Shown: positions 46,140 to 57,719, counted from the first letter of the stretch. The stretch is DNA of 64,000 nt from Tragulus kanchil (GCA_022376925.1 JAIOJX010000004.1:173567501-173631500); one strand, 5' to 3'. Notes: generated by a model not told the origin, from the sequence alone. Translations and numbers: made by a program.

Positions 46140-48184
46140 GGCTTAACTGTGATGATCTCCTTGCTGTCTAGCGCTCACATTTGTTCATGATTACTGGAAA
46201 AAACCATAATTTTGATTACACTTCAGCAATAATAAGCCAGGTGAAGTGAGGGCTTCTGGCGGGTGAAGATGACAGAATTTACATTTATTATCATGACGAT
46301 TTGCTGGGTTTTAGTCCTGATGCAGAGAAACGCATCAGTGCTCCAGAAGTGGTTCATTCTAACCTGAGAGTGTGGTTCAGAGGGAGCACAGTCACCAGGA
46401 CGCAGGGTAAGTTCACAAGCGTGAACCAGCCATAGGAAGGGCTCGTCACATCCTGGGAAAATGGACCTGTCTGGATGAGGGTTTTGCATAAGCTGGTGAA
46501 AAATGTGAGCATGGATTCAAATATTTAAGTTCAAGGATCTGGAAAACTGCTGTCCTCACACCAGAGGGTCCCTGTGCCCAGGCCTCAGGGACTCCGTGCG
46601 GGTCAAACAGCAGCCCGAAGAGAAGAAGATTTCACTTCTCAGACAAACAAACAAAAACCTAGAGATCCGCCTGGCAAAACAACAGAGATTTTTGGAACAA
46701 GCGTGAAACGAGACCCGCAAGCGCAAAACTGAGTAATTTTACTAATAAAGGCTGAAATGAGATGAAAACGCCATCATTCAAGGCTGTTGCTTCTGGAGCA
46801 ACAGAAGAGGTGAAGTCACTGCCTGTTAACAGCCCACGGTGAGCGCTGAACACACTCTCAGAGGGCGCGCTACGCCCCTCCCGTCGTGCCGGACTCCGCG
46901 TGAGCCCGTGGGCCGCGGCCCTCCAGGCTCCTCTGTCTGTGGGATTCTCCAGGTAAGAACACCGGAGTGGGTGGCCGTGCCCTCCTCCAGGGGATCTTCC
47001 CGGCCCAGGGATCGAACTCACGTCTCCTGTATTTGCAGGCGGCTTCTTTCCTGAGCCACCAGGGAAGGAGCCTCCCGTGAGGGGTTGGCCGGCTCATGCC
47101 TGGGCACTAGCGGTGGGTCTCCTTCTTTTGCAGTTAATCTTTTAACTTTTATCTTTTTCCAGTGCGTTGGGTCTTCCTCTCAGGTGATCAAAGCATTGGA
47201 CTTTCAGCTTCAACATCAGTCCTCCAGTGAATATTCAGGGATAATTTCCTTTAGGCTTAACTGTGATGATCTCCTTGCTGTCTAGCGCTCACATTTGTTC
47301 ATGATTACTGGAAAAAACCATAATTTTGATTACACTTCAGCAATAATAAGCCAGGTGAAGTGAGGGCTTCTGGCGGGTGAAGATGACAGAATTTACATTT
47401 ATTATCATGACGATTTGCTGGGTTTTAGTCCTGATGCAGAGAAACGCATCAGTGCTCCAGAAGTGGTTCATTCTAACCTGAGAGTGTGGTTCAGAGGGAG
47501 CACAGTCACCAGGACGCAGGGTAAGTTCACAAGCGTGAACCAGCCATAGGAAGGGCTCGTCACATCCTGGGAAAATGGACCTGTCTGGATGAGGGTTTTG
47601 CATAAGCTGGTGAAAAATGTGAGCATGGATTCAAATATTTAAGTTCAAGGATCTGGAAAACTGCTGTCCTCACACCAGAGGGTCCCTGTGCCCAGGCCTC
47701 AGGGACTCCGTGTGCGGGTCAAACAGCAGCCCGAAGAGAAGAAGATTTCACTTCTCAGACAAACAAACAAAAACCTAGAGATCCGCCTGGCAAAACAACA
47801 GAGATTTTTGGAACAAGCGTGAAACGAGACCCGCAAGCGCAAAACTGAGTAATTTTACTAATAAAGGCTGAAATGAGATGAAAACGCCATCATTCAAGGC
47901 TGTTGCTTCTGGAGCAACAGAAGAGGTGAAGTCACTGCCTGTTAACAGCCCACGGTGAGCGCTGAACACACTCTCAGAGGGCGCGCTACGCCCCTCCCGT
48001 CGTGCCGGACTCCGCGTGAGCCCGTGGGCCGCGGCCCTCCAGGCTCCTCTGTCTGTGGGATTCTCCAGGTAAGAACACCGGAGTGGGTGGCCGTGCCCTC
48101 CTCCAGGGGATCTTCCCGGCCCAGGGATCGAACTCACGTCTCCTGTATTTGCAGGCGGCTTCTTTACCTGAGCCACCAGGGAAG
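46005..48184. repeat. Tandem duplication 11: 46005-47118 and 47119-48184
   Basis: Period 1114, then 1116 after a 2-base difference near 46595/47711. Starts inside the right copy of duplication 10, so part of one BovB fragment appears three times (44901, 46005 and 47119). Bases 47078-47118 at the end of the first copy do not match the second. Confidence 0.95.
46868..47068 (-). mobile_element. Bov-A2/Bov-tA SINE (copy 47982-48183)
   Basis: Minus orientation: CGTCGTGCCGGACTCCGCGT at the left, GGGATTCTCCAGGTAAGAAC in the middle, GGGATCGAACTCACGTCTCC and GAGCCACCAGGGAAGGAGCC at the right. The first copy lost one base (TTTCCTGAG versus TTTACCTGAG). Confidence 0.88.
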
Positions 48185-48706
48185 GAGCCTCCCCGTGAGG
48201 TTGGGGTGGTGGTCGGGGACAGTCTCCTGCCCCGGAAGACGCTGCCGTGATCCCCCTTTTCAGACGTGGAAACAGAGGCCCAGGACGATCAGTGGTTTGT
48301 TCAAGATCATGCGTCTGTTAGAATGAAGACCCAGCTCCTTCATCTGGCCTGCAGCCTTCCCGGCCCCATCAGACCGGCTGAAGGAGGCCTGCCCACGGGA
48401 ACCAGCCCTCAGCCGTCACGAGCAGGCTATAAATACCGCCCCCCTCCTCCGCTGGAGGCATCACGGGGTGCACGCTCCCACAGAACAGCAACCCGCTAAG
48501 CTGTGGCCTCGATTGGGGCCCTCAGCTCAGGTCACCCCACGGCTGAGGCACATCACCGGGCCACTCTGGGCTCCCAAAGCTGCCCTCCTGGGCCAGGGGG
48601 ACCAGGGCTGGGGCCGGCCCCTTCGGCACCTCTGTCCGTAGTAAACCGTCTGACTCTGCAAGTGGTGTGTTGTGTCCGTACTGGCTGGACCTGCTGGTTA
48701 GGCCTC
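48185..48706. other. Intergenic, one MIR remnant
   Basis: GC-rich with a short AT patch GCTATAAATACCGCC at 48425-48439, TATA-like but with no supporting elements downstream. Confidence 0.5.
48255..48332 (-). repeat. MIR-like fragment, reverse
   Basis: TTTTCAGACGTGGAAACAGA and GGTTTGTTCAAGATCATGCG. Confidence 0.5.
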
Positions 48707-48825
48707 GACCCGCGTGCAGGGCGCCCAAACTAGGACAGCGTCCCCCGTGCTCAGTGCGCACGAGTCCAGAAAAAACCACCAACAGACACACACTCCCCGA
48801 GGCCACATCAAGCACTTGAGGTGTT

Positions 48826-48846
48826 TTTGTGTGTGTGTGTTTGTGT
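48826..48846. repeat. Short (TG)n microsatellite (copy 49926-49946)
   Basis: TTTTGTGTGTGTGTGTTTGT; about eight TG units with one interruption. The copy length is identical, which argues against long separate evolution of the two copies. Confidence 0.8.
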
Positions 48847-49516
48847 AAAGTCTGCTTCCTTTCTGACGCCCACACCAGGCGGGGGTTGGGGTGGGTGGAG
48901 GACAGACTCCAGCCCAGAGGCCGCCCCCTCCCCCGCACTGACGATCAGAGGAAGAGCTTGTGTAGGTGAAGGGAGGGGCTTGAAGCAGAGGCCACACAGC
49001 CGGCTCTGACGGCCACCTTGGAACGGGTCATGCCCTGGCCTGACCAGCGTCATCTGGATCGTTTTAAGTTAATCTTCCGCTCCAGGGTCAGTCTGCTCCC
49101 ACTGCTCTGAGGCCAGTTCCTGGAACCGCGGCAGCTCATGTCACTGGCGTGCTGCTCTCAGCAGTCTTCAGGAAAAATGTCGGTCTAACAGGATCAGAAG
49201 CGGCAGAGCCGTCTTTCCAGAGGGCCCGCAAAGAGTTTACAAGACACTTAAAAATTACTGCTCAAATAGAGCGTTTTTCTTATTTCCTCTCCTGTGAAAG
49301 TGATTGCTCGTGCCAATCAAAATTAATAGAAGTATTAGACATTAAAATACCCCAGAGTTGGTTTAAAATTGTACCACCTCTTTCAAGTTTTAATTTAAAT
49401 GCACACTCTAAAGTGGTAGAATGAGCACACGAATCTTGCTTTATTATATGTTTACAAAAGTGGGCAAGAAAGACCACACACAAATGAGAAAATGAGAAAG
49501 CCTTTGAATATCGGTT

Positions 49517-49681
49517 GTTTCCTCTAAAGCCTTCCTCCCTCAGGCTGTTGAGCTTCTCTTGGTAGAGAATCTCACAGTCATCGTTAGTCTCTAGAACCAG
49601 TTTTCTGTTTAAAGCCTGCTCTTTCCTGTATCTTTCCTCAGCATCTTTACTCTCATTTTCCAGTTTTTTATTGTGGTACAA
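49517..49681 (-). pseudogene. Short charged coiled-coil-like frame, unidentified (repeated at 50617-50781)
   Basis: On the minus strand an open frame starts at 49681. Its first 55 or so residues are rich in Lys/Glu with heptad-like spacing (KKLENESKDAEERYRKEQAL, then EKLNSLREE), unlike the Pro/Ser/Arg-rich chance frames elsewhere in the window. After that it becomes ordinary low-quality sequence. No promoter, splice context or poly(A) arrangement is convincing. It may be a relic of a retrocopied coiled-coil gene. The second copy is part of a suspected false duplication and is not independent support. Confidence 0.2.
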
Positions 49682-50840
49682 TACGAAAACGTTAACTTTC
49701 CTGTCTAAACCGTATTAAAATGTACAGCTCAGTGATGTTAGGGCTTCCTGGGTGGCTCAGGTGGTAAAGCAGCCGCCTGCAGGCAGTGATGTTAGGCCCT
49801 GGGTTGGACCCGCGTGCAGGGCGCCCAAACTAGGACAGCGTCCCCCGTGCTCAGTGCGCACGAGTCCAGAAAAAACCACCAACAGACACACACTCCCCGA
49901 GGCCACATCAAGCACTTGAGGTGTTTTTGTGTGTGTGTGTTTGTGTAAAGTCTGCTTCCTTTCTGACGCCCACACCAGGCGGGGGTTGGGGTGGGTGGAG
50001 GACAGACTCCAGCCCAGAGGCCGCCCCCTCCCCCGCACTGACGATCAGAGGAAGAGCTTGTGTAGGTGAAGGGAGGGGCTTGAAGCAGAGGCCACACAGC
50101 CGGCTCTGACGGCCACCTTGGAACGGGTCATGCCCTGGCCTGACCAGCGTCATCTGGATCGTTTTAAGTTAATCTTCCGCTCCAGGGTCAGTCTGCTCCC
50201 ACTGCTCTGAGGCCAGTTCCTGGAACCGCGGCAGCTCATGTCACTGGCGTGCTGCTCTCAGCAGTCTTCAGGAAAAATGTCGGTCTAACAGGATCAGAAG
50301 CGGCAGAGCCGTCTTTCCAGAGGGCCCGCAAAGAGTTTACAAGACACTTAAAAATTACTGCTCAAATAGAGCGTTTTTCTTATTTCCTCTCCTGTGAAAG
50401 TGATTGCTCGTGCCAATCAAAATTAATAGAAGTATTAGACATTAAAATACCCCAGAGTTGGTTTAAAATTGTACCACCTCTTTCAAGTTTTAATTTAAAT
50501 GCACACTCTAAAGTGGTAGAATGAGCACACGAATCTTGCTTTATTATATGTTTACAAAAGTGGGCAAGAAAGACCACACACAAATGAGAAAATGAGAAAG
50601 CCTTTGAATATCGGTTGTTTCCTCTAAAGCCTTCCTCCCTCAGGCTGTTGAGCTTCTCTTGGTAGAGAATCTCACAGTCATCGTTAGTCTCTAGAACCAG
50701 TTTTCTGTTTAAAGCCTGCTCTTTCCTGTATCTTTCCTCAGCATCTTTACTCTCATTTTCCAGTTTTTTATTGTGGTACAATACGAAAACGTTAACTTTC
50801 CTGTCTAAACCGTATTAAAATGTACAGCTCAGTGATGTTA

Positions 50841-51060
50841 GGGCTTCCTGGGTGGCTCAGGTGGTAAAGCAGCCGCCTGCAAGGCAGGAGGCCCGGGTTC
50901 GATCCCCGGGCTGGGAAGATACCCTAGAGGACGGAGTGGAAACCCACTCCAGTATTCCTGCCTGGGAAATTCCACAGACAGAGGAGCCTGGTGGGCTGCA
51001 GTTCATGGGATTGCAGAGTTGGACACGACGGGAGCGACTTAGCACGCATGCACTCCATTT
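50841..51060 (+). mobile_element. Bov-A2/Bov-tA SINE (truncated copy 49741-49782)
   Basis: Head GGGCTTCCTGGGTGGCTCAG, box GGTTCGATCCCCGGGCTGGG, GTATTCCTGCCTGGGAAATT, end GGACACGACGGGAGCGACTT. The truncated copy ends at the junction of duplication 12 and is probably not a real insertion. Confidence 0.92.
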
Positions 51061-51335
51061 CACTTGGGGCTTGGGGCAGTCTTGTGGGACTGCGTCCTTA
51101 ACCCGTGGGCTCCGTGCTGACCAGGTGGAGAGTCAGAACTGGCGAGATTCTGGGGCACCTGGCCCATGTCAGCAGAGATCTGGAGAACGGTTTGGCATGG
51201 AGAGAAAACCCCACAAGTTTGGAGGCCTGAGTATTGAGAGTTGTAGAAGGAAGCAGAGCTTCACTTAGTGGATTGCTGAGAGAAAAACAGAAGGTTTTTA
51301 CTTTCATTTATCAAAAAAAAAAGAAAGAAAATTAA

Positions 51336-51440
51336 AGAGGGTCTTGCCTGGCAGTCTAGTGGCTAGGACTTGGCTTTCCACTGCAGCGGGCACAGGTTCC
51401 GTCCCTGGTCAGGGCGCTAAGATCCCACGTGCCCCGCAGT
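51336..51440 (+). mobile_element. CHR-2-type SINE, 5' part
   Basis: Recognisable head (GTCTTGCCTGGCAGTCTAGT), box B GGTTCCGTCCCTGGTCAGGG and AAGATCCCACGTGCCCCGCA. It then stops where a reverse Bov-A2 element begins. Confidence 0.65.
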
Positions 51441-51920
51441 GCATGCGTGCTTAGTCACTCTATCGTGTCCAACTCTTTTTTTGGTGGGGAGGGGTGGGGA
51501 GGGAGGGGGGCAGGCGGGCCACTTCTATTGGTCTTTCATTTATCTATTTTCACCCATCTTTGTTCTTTGGCCCGTGTGGGCCTCCCATCGCGGTGGCCTC
51601 TGTTGTTGCAGAGCGCCGGCTCTGGGCACATGCGCTCCAGAGCTCCGGCCTCACAATTGGACACATGGGTCCAGCCGCTCCGCGGCACGTGGGATCTTCC
51701 CAGGCCAGGGATGGAACCGGCGCTCCTTGCACTGCAAGGCAGTGTCCTTACCCACTGGACCACCAGGGAAGCCCGTGTCCAACTCTTTGTGACCCATGGA
51801 CGGCAGCCCGCCAGGCTCCTCTGCGCACGGGCTTCTCCAGGCAAGAATACCGGAGCGGGCTGTCACGCTCTCCTCAGGGGATCTTCCCGACACTGGGATC
51901 GAACCTAGGTCTCTTAATGT
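51441..51920 (-). mobile_element. Bov-A2/Bov-tA SINE, interrupted by a younger SINE
   Basis: The two halves (51441-51478 and 51774-51920) join into one minus-strand element. The left half has GCATGCGTGCTTAGTCACTC and the right half TTTGTGACCCATGGACGGCA to GGGATCGAACCTAGGTCTCT. The interruption is the SINE at 51479-51773. Confidence 0.88.
51479..51773 (-). mobile_element. CHR-derived SINE with 3' extension, nested, 15-bp target-site duplication
   Basis: Perfect flanking repeat CGTGTCCAACTCTTT (51464-51478 and 51774-51788), which is part of the host Bov-A2. Minus orientation, with head GGGCTTCCCTGGTGGTCCAG at the right and the CCAATAGAAGTGGCCCGCCT plus C-rich extension at the left. Insertion into a Bov-A2 copy shows it is younger than that copy. 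Confidence 0.92.
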
Positions 51921-52910
51921 CTCAGTGAAAATATTTTTAGAAATTAAAAAGAAACCAGGTGTGCACATTTAGGTTCAAGTTAAACGCTCACAGTGTACCA
52001 GTGTCCACGGATGAACCAGGTGACAAGGATGGGCTGGGGTCACAGCTCGGGCCTCTGCAACCAGGTCACCTCTGAGCGGGAGGACAGGCTCATCGGGTTT
52101 TCAAGCGGAAAGTCCCACCTGCCAGGCCCCTGAGGCCTGGGGAGAGTGAGCCAGTGGTCACCCTGCACCCCGCCCTGCGCCTGGGGAGGGCCAGAATGCG
52201 GGCTTGACGCTAAGATGGATTTGTTCATTTCATAAACATTTACGCTTTGAAGAATGTCCCGTGTCAGGATGATAGAAACATTGTGCTTTCAGTAAACGAG
52301 ACAAGAATAGATGAAGAATCAGGATGGAGCCTAAGACGCTGGAGGTGGTCTGTGAACACTCAGCATTTCTTATCCTGCTCCTTGCAGCGCACCGGCAGGG
52401 CGCTGCAGCCACGGCCTGCGGAGAGGCCACCGGCAGGGCGCCGCGGCCACGGCCTGGGGAGAGGCCGACCGGGAGGACAAAGGGCAGGGAGAAGAAACAA
52501 CGGAAGTAAGATCTGGGAAGCAGGGAGGGAAAGTGGACAAATGTACATTGACCTCGCCACAGTCACAGTGCGGAGCGGAGGAGGCGGAGGGGAAGCATGT
52601 GCATGTGTGCGTGCGCATGTGTGTAATGTGGGGAGGGAGGTGGGAGAGGGAGAGAGGAGACTGTGCCGGGTTCGCAGCCGAGACAGGAAGCCTAATCATC
52701 ACCTTCCACAACGGGAAGCTGACAGGTGTGTCTAAATCTAAGCTCTGTCATCAATAATGACCCGAGGGTGCCACTCACAGATTTAGAGGCAAATGTAAAC
52801 AATTCAGGCAGGAATCTTGGGGAAGTGGGAATCGGATGCTGGGGAACGACTGTCTGTTGAGTAGGAAATCTTGGTACAAAGACTTGACTCTCTGATCTAC
52901 GTTCGTGTAA
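51921..52910. other. Intergenic, holds the 38-bp repeat
   Basis: Mixed composition. Purine-rich GGGAGGGAGGTGGGAGAGGG at 52632 follows a TGTGCATGTGTGCGTGCGCA-type alternating stretch near 52598. No gene seen. Confidence 0.5.
52390..52465. repeat. Two tandem units of 38 bp (small minisatellite)
   Basis: Units 52390-52427 and 52428-52465 both start CACCGGCAGGGCGC and end GGAGAGGC, with a few C/T and A/G differences in between. GC-rich. Unlike the 1.1-kb units, this repeat has diverged normally. Confidence 0.8.
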
Positions 52911-53135
52911 CTCTTCAGTCCAGTCGCTCAGTCCCGTCCGACCCTTCGCGCCCCCACGCGCTGCAGCGCGCCCGGCTTCCCTGTTCGTCACCAGCTCCGG
53001 GAGCTGGCGCAGACTCATGTGCCTGAGTCAGTGATGCCATCCATCTCATCCTCTATCATCCCCTTCTCTGTTTGCCTTCTATTTTCCCCAACATCAGGCT
53101 CTTTTCCAATGAGTGGTCTCTTCGCATCGGGTAAA
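52911..53135 (-). mobile_element. BovB LINE 3' end (partial copy 54085-54245)
   Basis: Left end CAGTCCAGTCGCTCAGTCCC, middle GCGCAGACTCATGTGCCTGA, right end CTTTTCCAATGAGTGGTCTC. The minus strand translates to MRRDHSLEKSLMLGKIEGKQ. The second copy lacks the left 65 bp because duplication 13 begins inside it. Confidence 0.85.
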
Positions 53136-55153
53136 ACTTAGATAAAAACAAAAGCATTGAGGACCACACAGAACACCCAGAGAGGGCAAAAGAATGTGTG
53201 GCTTGAGCTTCTGTTTTCTTGATTGCTGGTATGAAATGACGCTCATAGTTTATGGCAAGACACGAACAACTTAAACGTAAACTGCGTCTGCACTCTCGGG
53301 CCTCCTCTCCTGCCTTTTCTGTGCCCCGTGCACCTGCGTCAGGCACCAACCGAGCCTTCCCAGAGGCAGCGACACCTGCTCCACGGGGAAGAGCAACATT
53401 CCCCCGGCGTCCACACCACCCTCGAGCTAACATTCCTTCCTGGTCTGGGAAGGGGCCACGAGGACACATGCATCAGGTAACGTCCAGCCTCGGCCTTAAA
53501 ATACTTGCATGATTGCGTCTTGCCTCCTAAGGGGCGAAGCAGCTCGCAAAGTTTTCTGAGATGCGGTTCCTGGGGGTAATCCTCGATTTGGCTTGGAAAT
53601 AACATTCGCCACGTCTTCCTTAGATGAACTAATTTTTTGTCGACACTACTGAAGTTGAACATTTCTTTATTTTCTGGTGTTCTCGGTTTTCTCCACTCAA
53701 GAACTGCCTCATTCCTTTTTTTTATCTTTTAAATTCTTTTATTTTACTTTTAACTTTTACAGAGTTTTGTTGTTTACAGATATGTATGTTTTTTCTGTTG
53801 AACAATTTGTCTTTTTTATTCACTGGTGGGCATTCTTCCTACACCCTGGAGACTACTCTTTCTTGGTTATAACTGCTGTAATTGTCTTCTCTCATCTTCA
53901 CCCTGGCTTGCCGTCATTCCATGTGGGGGGTGTGTGTGCGTGTGAGTGTGAATGAGCGTAACATTTCAATGAACTGAATTTATCAATCTCTTCCCTGTAG
54001 CTTGAGTTTTGGTGCCTCCTTTAGGGGAAGGTTCCTAACTCTAGAAATGCCGCTAACAGGATTGTGCTGCTCCTTTTAGTTAATGCTTCCCTGTTCGTCA
54101 CCAGCTCCGGGAGCTGGCGCAGACTCATGTGCCTGAGTCAGTGATGCCATCCATCTCATCCTCTATCATCCCCTTCTCTGTTTGCCTTCTATTTTCCCCA
54201 ACATCAGGCTCTTTTCCAATGAGTGGTCTCTTCGCATCGGGTAAAACTTAGATAAAAACAAAAGCATTGAGGACCACACAGAACACCCAGAGAGGGCAAA
54301 AGAATGTGTGGCTTGAGCTTCTGTTTTCTTGATTGCTGGTATGAAATGACGCTCATAGTTTATGGCAAGACACGAACAACTTAAACGTAAACTGCGTCTG
54401 CACTCTCGGGCCTCCTCTCCTGCCTTTTCTGTGCCCCGTGCACCTGCGTCAGGCACCAACCGAGCCTTCCCAGAGGCAGCGACACCTGCTCCACGGGGAA
54501 GAGCAACATTCCCCCGGCGTCCACACCACCCTCGAGCTAACATTCCTTCCTGGTCTGGGAAGGGGCCACGAGGACACATGCATCAGGTAACGTCCAGCCT
54601 CGGCCTTAAAATACTTGCATGATTGCGTCTTGCCTCCTAAGGGGCGAAGCAGCTCGCAAAGTTTTCTGAGATGCGGTTCCTGGGGGTAATCCTCGATTTG
54701 GCTTGGAAATAACATTCGCCACGTCTTCCTTAGATGAACTAATTTTTTGTCGACACTACTGAAGTTGAACATTTCTTTATTTTCTGGTGTTCTCGGTTTT
54801 CTCCACTCAAGAACTGCCTCATTCCTTTTTTTTATCTTTTAAATTCTTTTATTTTACTTTTAACTTTTACAGAGTTTTGTTGTTTACAGATATGTATGTT
54901 TTTTCTGTTGAACAATTTGTCTTTTTTATTCACTGGTGGGCATTCTTCCTACACCCTGGAGACTACTCTTTCTTGGTTATAACTGCTGTAATTGTCTTCT
55001 CTCATCTTCACCCTGGCTTGCCGTCATTCCATGTGGGGGGTGTGTGTGCGTGTGAGTGTGAATGAGCGTAACATTTCAATGAACTGAATTTATCAATCTC
55101 TTCCCTGTAGCTTGAGTTTTGGTGCCTCCTTTAGGGGAAGGTTCCTAACTCTA
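52975..55153. repeat. Tandem duplication 13: 52975-54084 and 54085-55153
   Basis: Period 1110. The first copy's last 40 bp (54044-54084) lacks sequence that the second copy has at 55154-55200. The second copy starts inside a BovB 3' end, so it carries a headless fragment. Confidence 0.95.
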
Positions 55154-55262
55154 TGGCCAAAATGATGTCCTACTGCAATTTCTTCTAAAGGTTTCAGGAT
55201 TGTGCTGCTCCCCTTTTTGGTCTTTGAATCTATGTACAATTGATTTTTGCACATTGTCTAGA
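53740..55262 (-). mobile_element. L1-like ORF2 3' fragment, minus strand (repeated by duplications 13-14, to about 56375)
   Basis: The reverse complement has the A-rich style and phrases of old L1 ORF2 3' regions, such as AAGAGATTGATAAATTCAGT and AAAGACCTAAAAGGGAGCAG. The full original is best seen at 54846-55262; 53740-54043 and 55953-56375 are further showings. Recognised from memory of L1M consensus style, not by alignment. Confidence 0.4.
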
Positions 55263-57058
55263 AATAAATACGCCACGGCCTTGAATAGAGCAGGGAAAAG
55301 TAGAAAAAGTTATTCAGCTGGAAAGTATACTTGAAGAAACTGTCCAGAACGCAGTGCAGCGGGGAAAAGAGATACACGTGGTGGGACGGGGACCCAGGGT
55401 AATGGAGCAAGACCGCAGGTGGGGACGTCCCGGCCGCCGTGTGCCAGAGAGCAGTGAGTGCGTCTGGCTGAGTACCTGATGCCTGAGATGCGTGTTGACA
55501 GATTTCCTGAACTAAGAGGGACATCCACCCTCCAAATCAGGAAACCCAGTCAAATCCAAACAGCAGAGATAAGGGAGGTTCACAGTCCAAGAGGGAGGGC
55601 GAGAGAGAGGGCGCGGGGTGAATGGGAAGGACGCGGGTTCTCAGGGACACAAACCGTGCTCTGAAGACGGCGGGCACCGTCATGACGACGGCAGGAAGGG
55701 ACGGTCTCGCCAGCAAAAATGCCTTTTGTGAACGAAGGTGAAATAAAGATATCCTCGAACACTTAAAAAACGGCAAGGATTCTCCCCCACGGAGGTTCAC
55801 TCGAGAGGATTCAGGCTGAAGAATGCGCTTTGTCGTGGAAGGCCAGGTGGAGAAGAGAGCGTGAGGAGCAAGGAGAGGGGCGTCCGTGTGGGCAGATCGC
55901 AGCACGCCTGATGATACAGAAACACAGCACTCACGGGGCTGCGCGTTTTGTACTTTTATTTTACTTTTAACTTTTACAGAGTTTTGTTGTTTACAGATAT
56001 GTATGTTTTTCTGTTGAACAATTTGTCTTTTTTATTCACTGGTGGGCATTCTTCCTACACCCTGGAGACTACTCTTTCTTGGTTATAACTGCTGTAATTG
56101 TCTTCTCTCATCTTCACCCTGGCTTGCCGTCATTCCATGTGGGGGGTGTGTGTGCGTGTGAGTGTGAATGAGCGTAACATTTCAATGAACTGAATTTATC
56201 AATCTCTTCCCTGTAGCTTGAGTTTTGGTGCCTCCTTTAGGGGAAGGTTCCTAACTCTATGGCCAAAATGATGTCCTACTGCAATTTCTTCTAAAGGTTT
56301 CAGGATTGTGCTGCTCCCTTTTAGGTCTTTGAATCTATGTACAATTGATTTTTGCACATTGTCTAGAAATAAATACGCCACGGCCTTGAATAGAGCAGGG
56401 AAAAGTAGAAAAAGTTATTCAGCTGGAAAGTATACTTGAAGAAACTGTCCAGAACGCAGTGCAGCGGGGAAAAGAGATACACGTGGTGGGACGGGGACCC
56501 AGGGTAATGGAGCAAGACCGCAGGTGGGGACGTCCCGGCCGCCGTGTGCCAGAGAGCAGTGAGTGCGTCTGGCTGAGTACCTGATGCCTGAGATGCGTGT
56601 TGACAGATTTCCTGAACTAAGAGGGACATCCACCCTCCAAATCAGGAAACCCAGTCAAATCCAAACAGCAGAGATAAGGGAGGTTCACAGTCCAAGAGGG
56701 AGGGCGAGAGAGAGGGCGCGGGGTGAATGGGAAGGACGCGGGTTCTCAGGGACACAAACCGTGCTCTGAAGACGGCGGGCACCGTCATGACGACGGCAGG
56801 AAGGGACGGTCTCGCCAGCAAAAATGCCTTTTGTGAACGAAGGTGAAATAAAGATATCCTCGAACACTTAAAAAACGGCAAGGATTCTCCCCCACGGAGG
56901 TTCACTCGAGAGGATTCAGGCTGAAGAATGCGCTTTGTCGTGGAAGGCCAGGTGGAGAAGAGAGCGTGAGGAGCAAGGAGAGGGGCGTCCGTGTGGGCAG
57001 ATCGCAGCACGCCTGATGATACAGAAACACAGCACTCACGGGGCTGCGCGTTTTGTAC
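54846..57058. repeat. Tandem duplication 14: 54846-55952 and 55953-57058
   Basis: Period 1107, then 1105 through the loss of one T in a T run near 55996 and one base near 56319. Chained to duplication 13, so the L1-like stretch at 53740-54043 appears three times. Confidence 0.95.
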
Positions 57059-57337
57059 AGGTGTACGTTACCCATCAACACTACAGATCAGGAGAGGAAT
57101 GAACACAGCTAAAACAGTTCAGGTTCTTGTGCTTTTAGAAAAAGAGTTAATATTGGGGTGGATCTCAGAATTCTTTATTAAAATTACTAGGGTGGTAACT
57201 TACGGGAAAAAAAAAAAACAGGAATATCACTACCAAATTAATAGAGGGGGAAAATGGAAAAAAGGAAAAGGACTTAATCCAAGAGAAATCAAGGAAAGAC
57301 AGAAAAAGCCAGAATTGGTGAGACAATTTGAAAATAC

Positions 57338-57484
57338 CACGGTTTGATCCCTGGGTAGGGAAGATCCCCTGGAGAAGGAAAGGGCAACCCACTCCAGTAT
57401 TCTTGCCTGGAGAATCCCATGGACGGAGGAGCCTGGCGGGCTACGCTCCTCACGAAGAGTTGGACACAGCTGAACATGCATGCA
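57338..57484 (+). mobile_element. Partial Bov-A2 SINE
   Basis: Begins at the box GGTTTGATCCCTGGGTAGGG, without the normal head. It continues through GGAGAAGGAAAGGGCAACCC and TTCTTGCCTGGAGAATCCCA to GTTGGACACAGCTGAACATG. Confidence 0.9.
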
Positions 57485-57719
57485 TACCTAAGACGCAAAG
57501 GCATTAGAAGACGGAATGCTGCCCATGAAGGAAGGCTTTGGTTATACTGACACCAGACCAATTTATCTCAGTGTAAAACATTTTGCCCGAGATTAAAAGT
57601 GCCACTCGTAATGATAAGCAGCTCAATGAACTAGGAATATATAACAATTAAAATTTGCACATACCCAATAATAGAGCAACAAATCATATAAAGCAACAAT
57701 CGACAAGAGCACAGAGATG

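Larger units (their letters stand above)
48707..50882. repeat. Tandem duplication 12: 48707-49806 and 49807-50882
   Basis: Period 1100 with no internal difference seen. The first copy stops 42 bp into a Bov-A2 SINE, followed by about 24 unmatched bases; the second copy runs into the complete SINE. Confidence 0.95.

Noticed and set aside
48425..48439. TATA-like GCTATAAATACCGCC as a core promoter
   Set aside because: No initiator, CpG island, downstream exon or open frame of quality follows.
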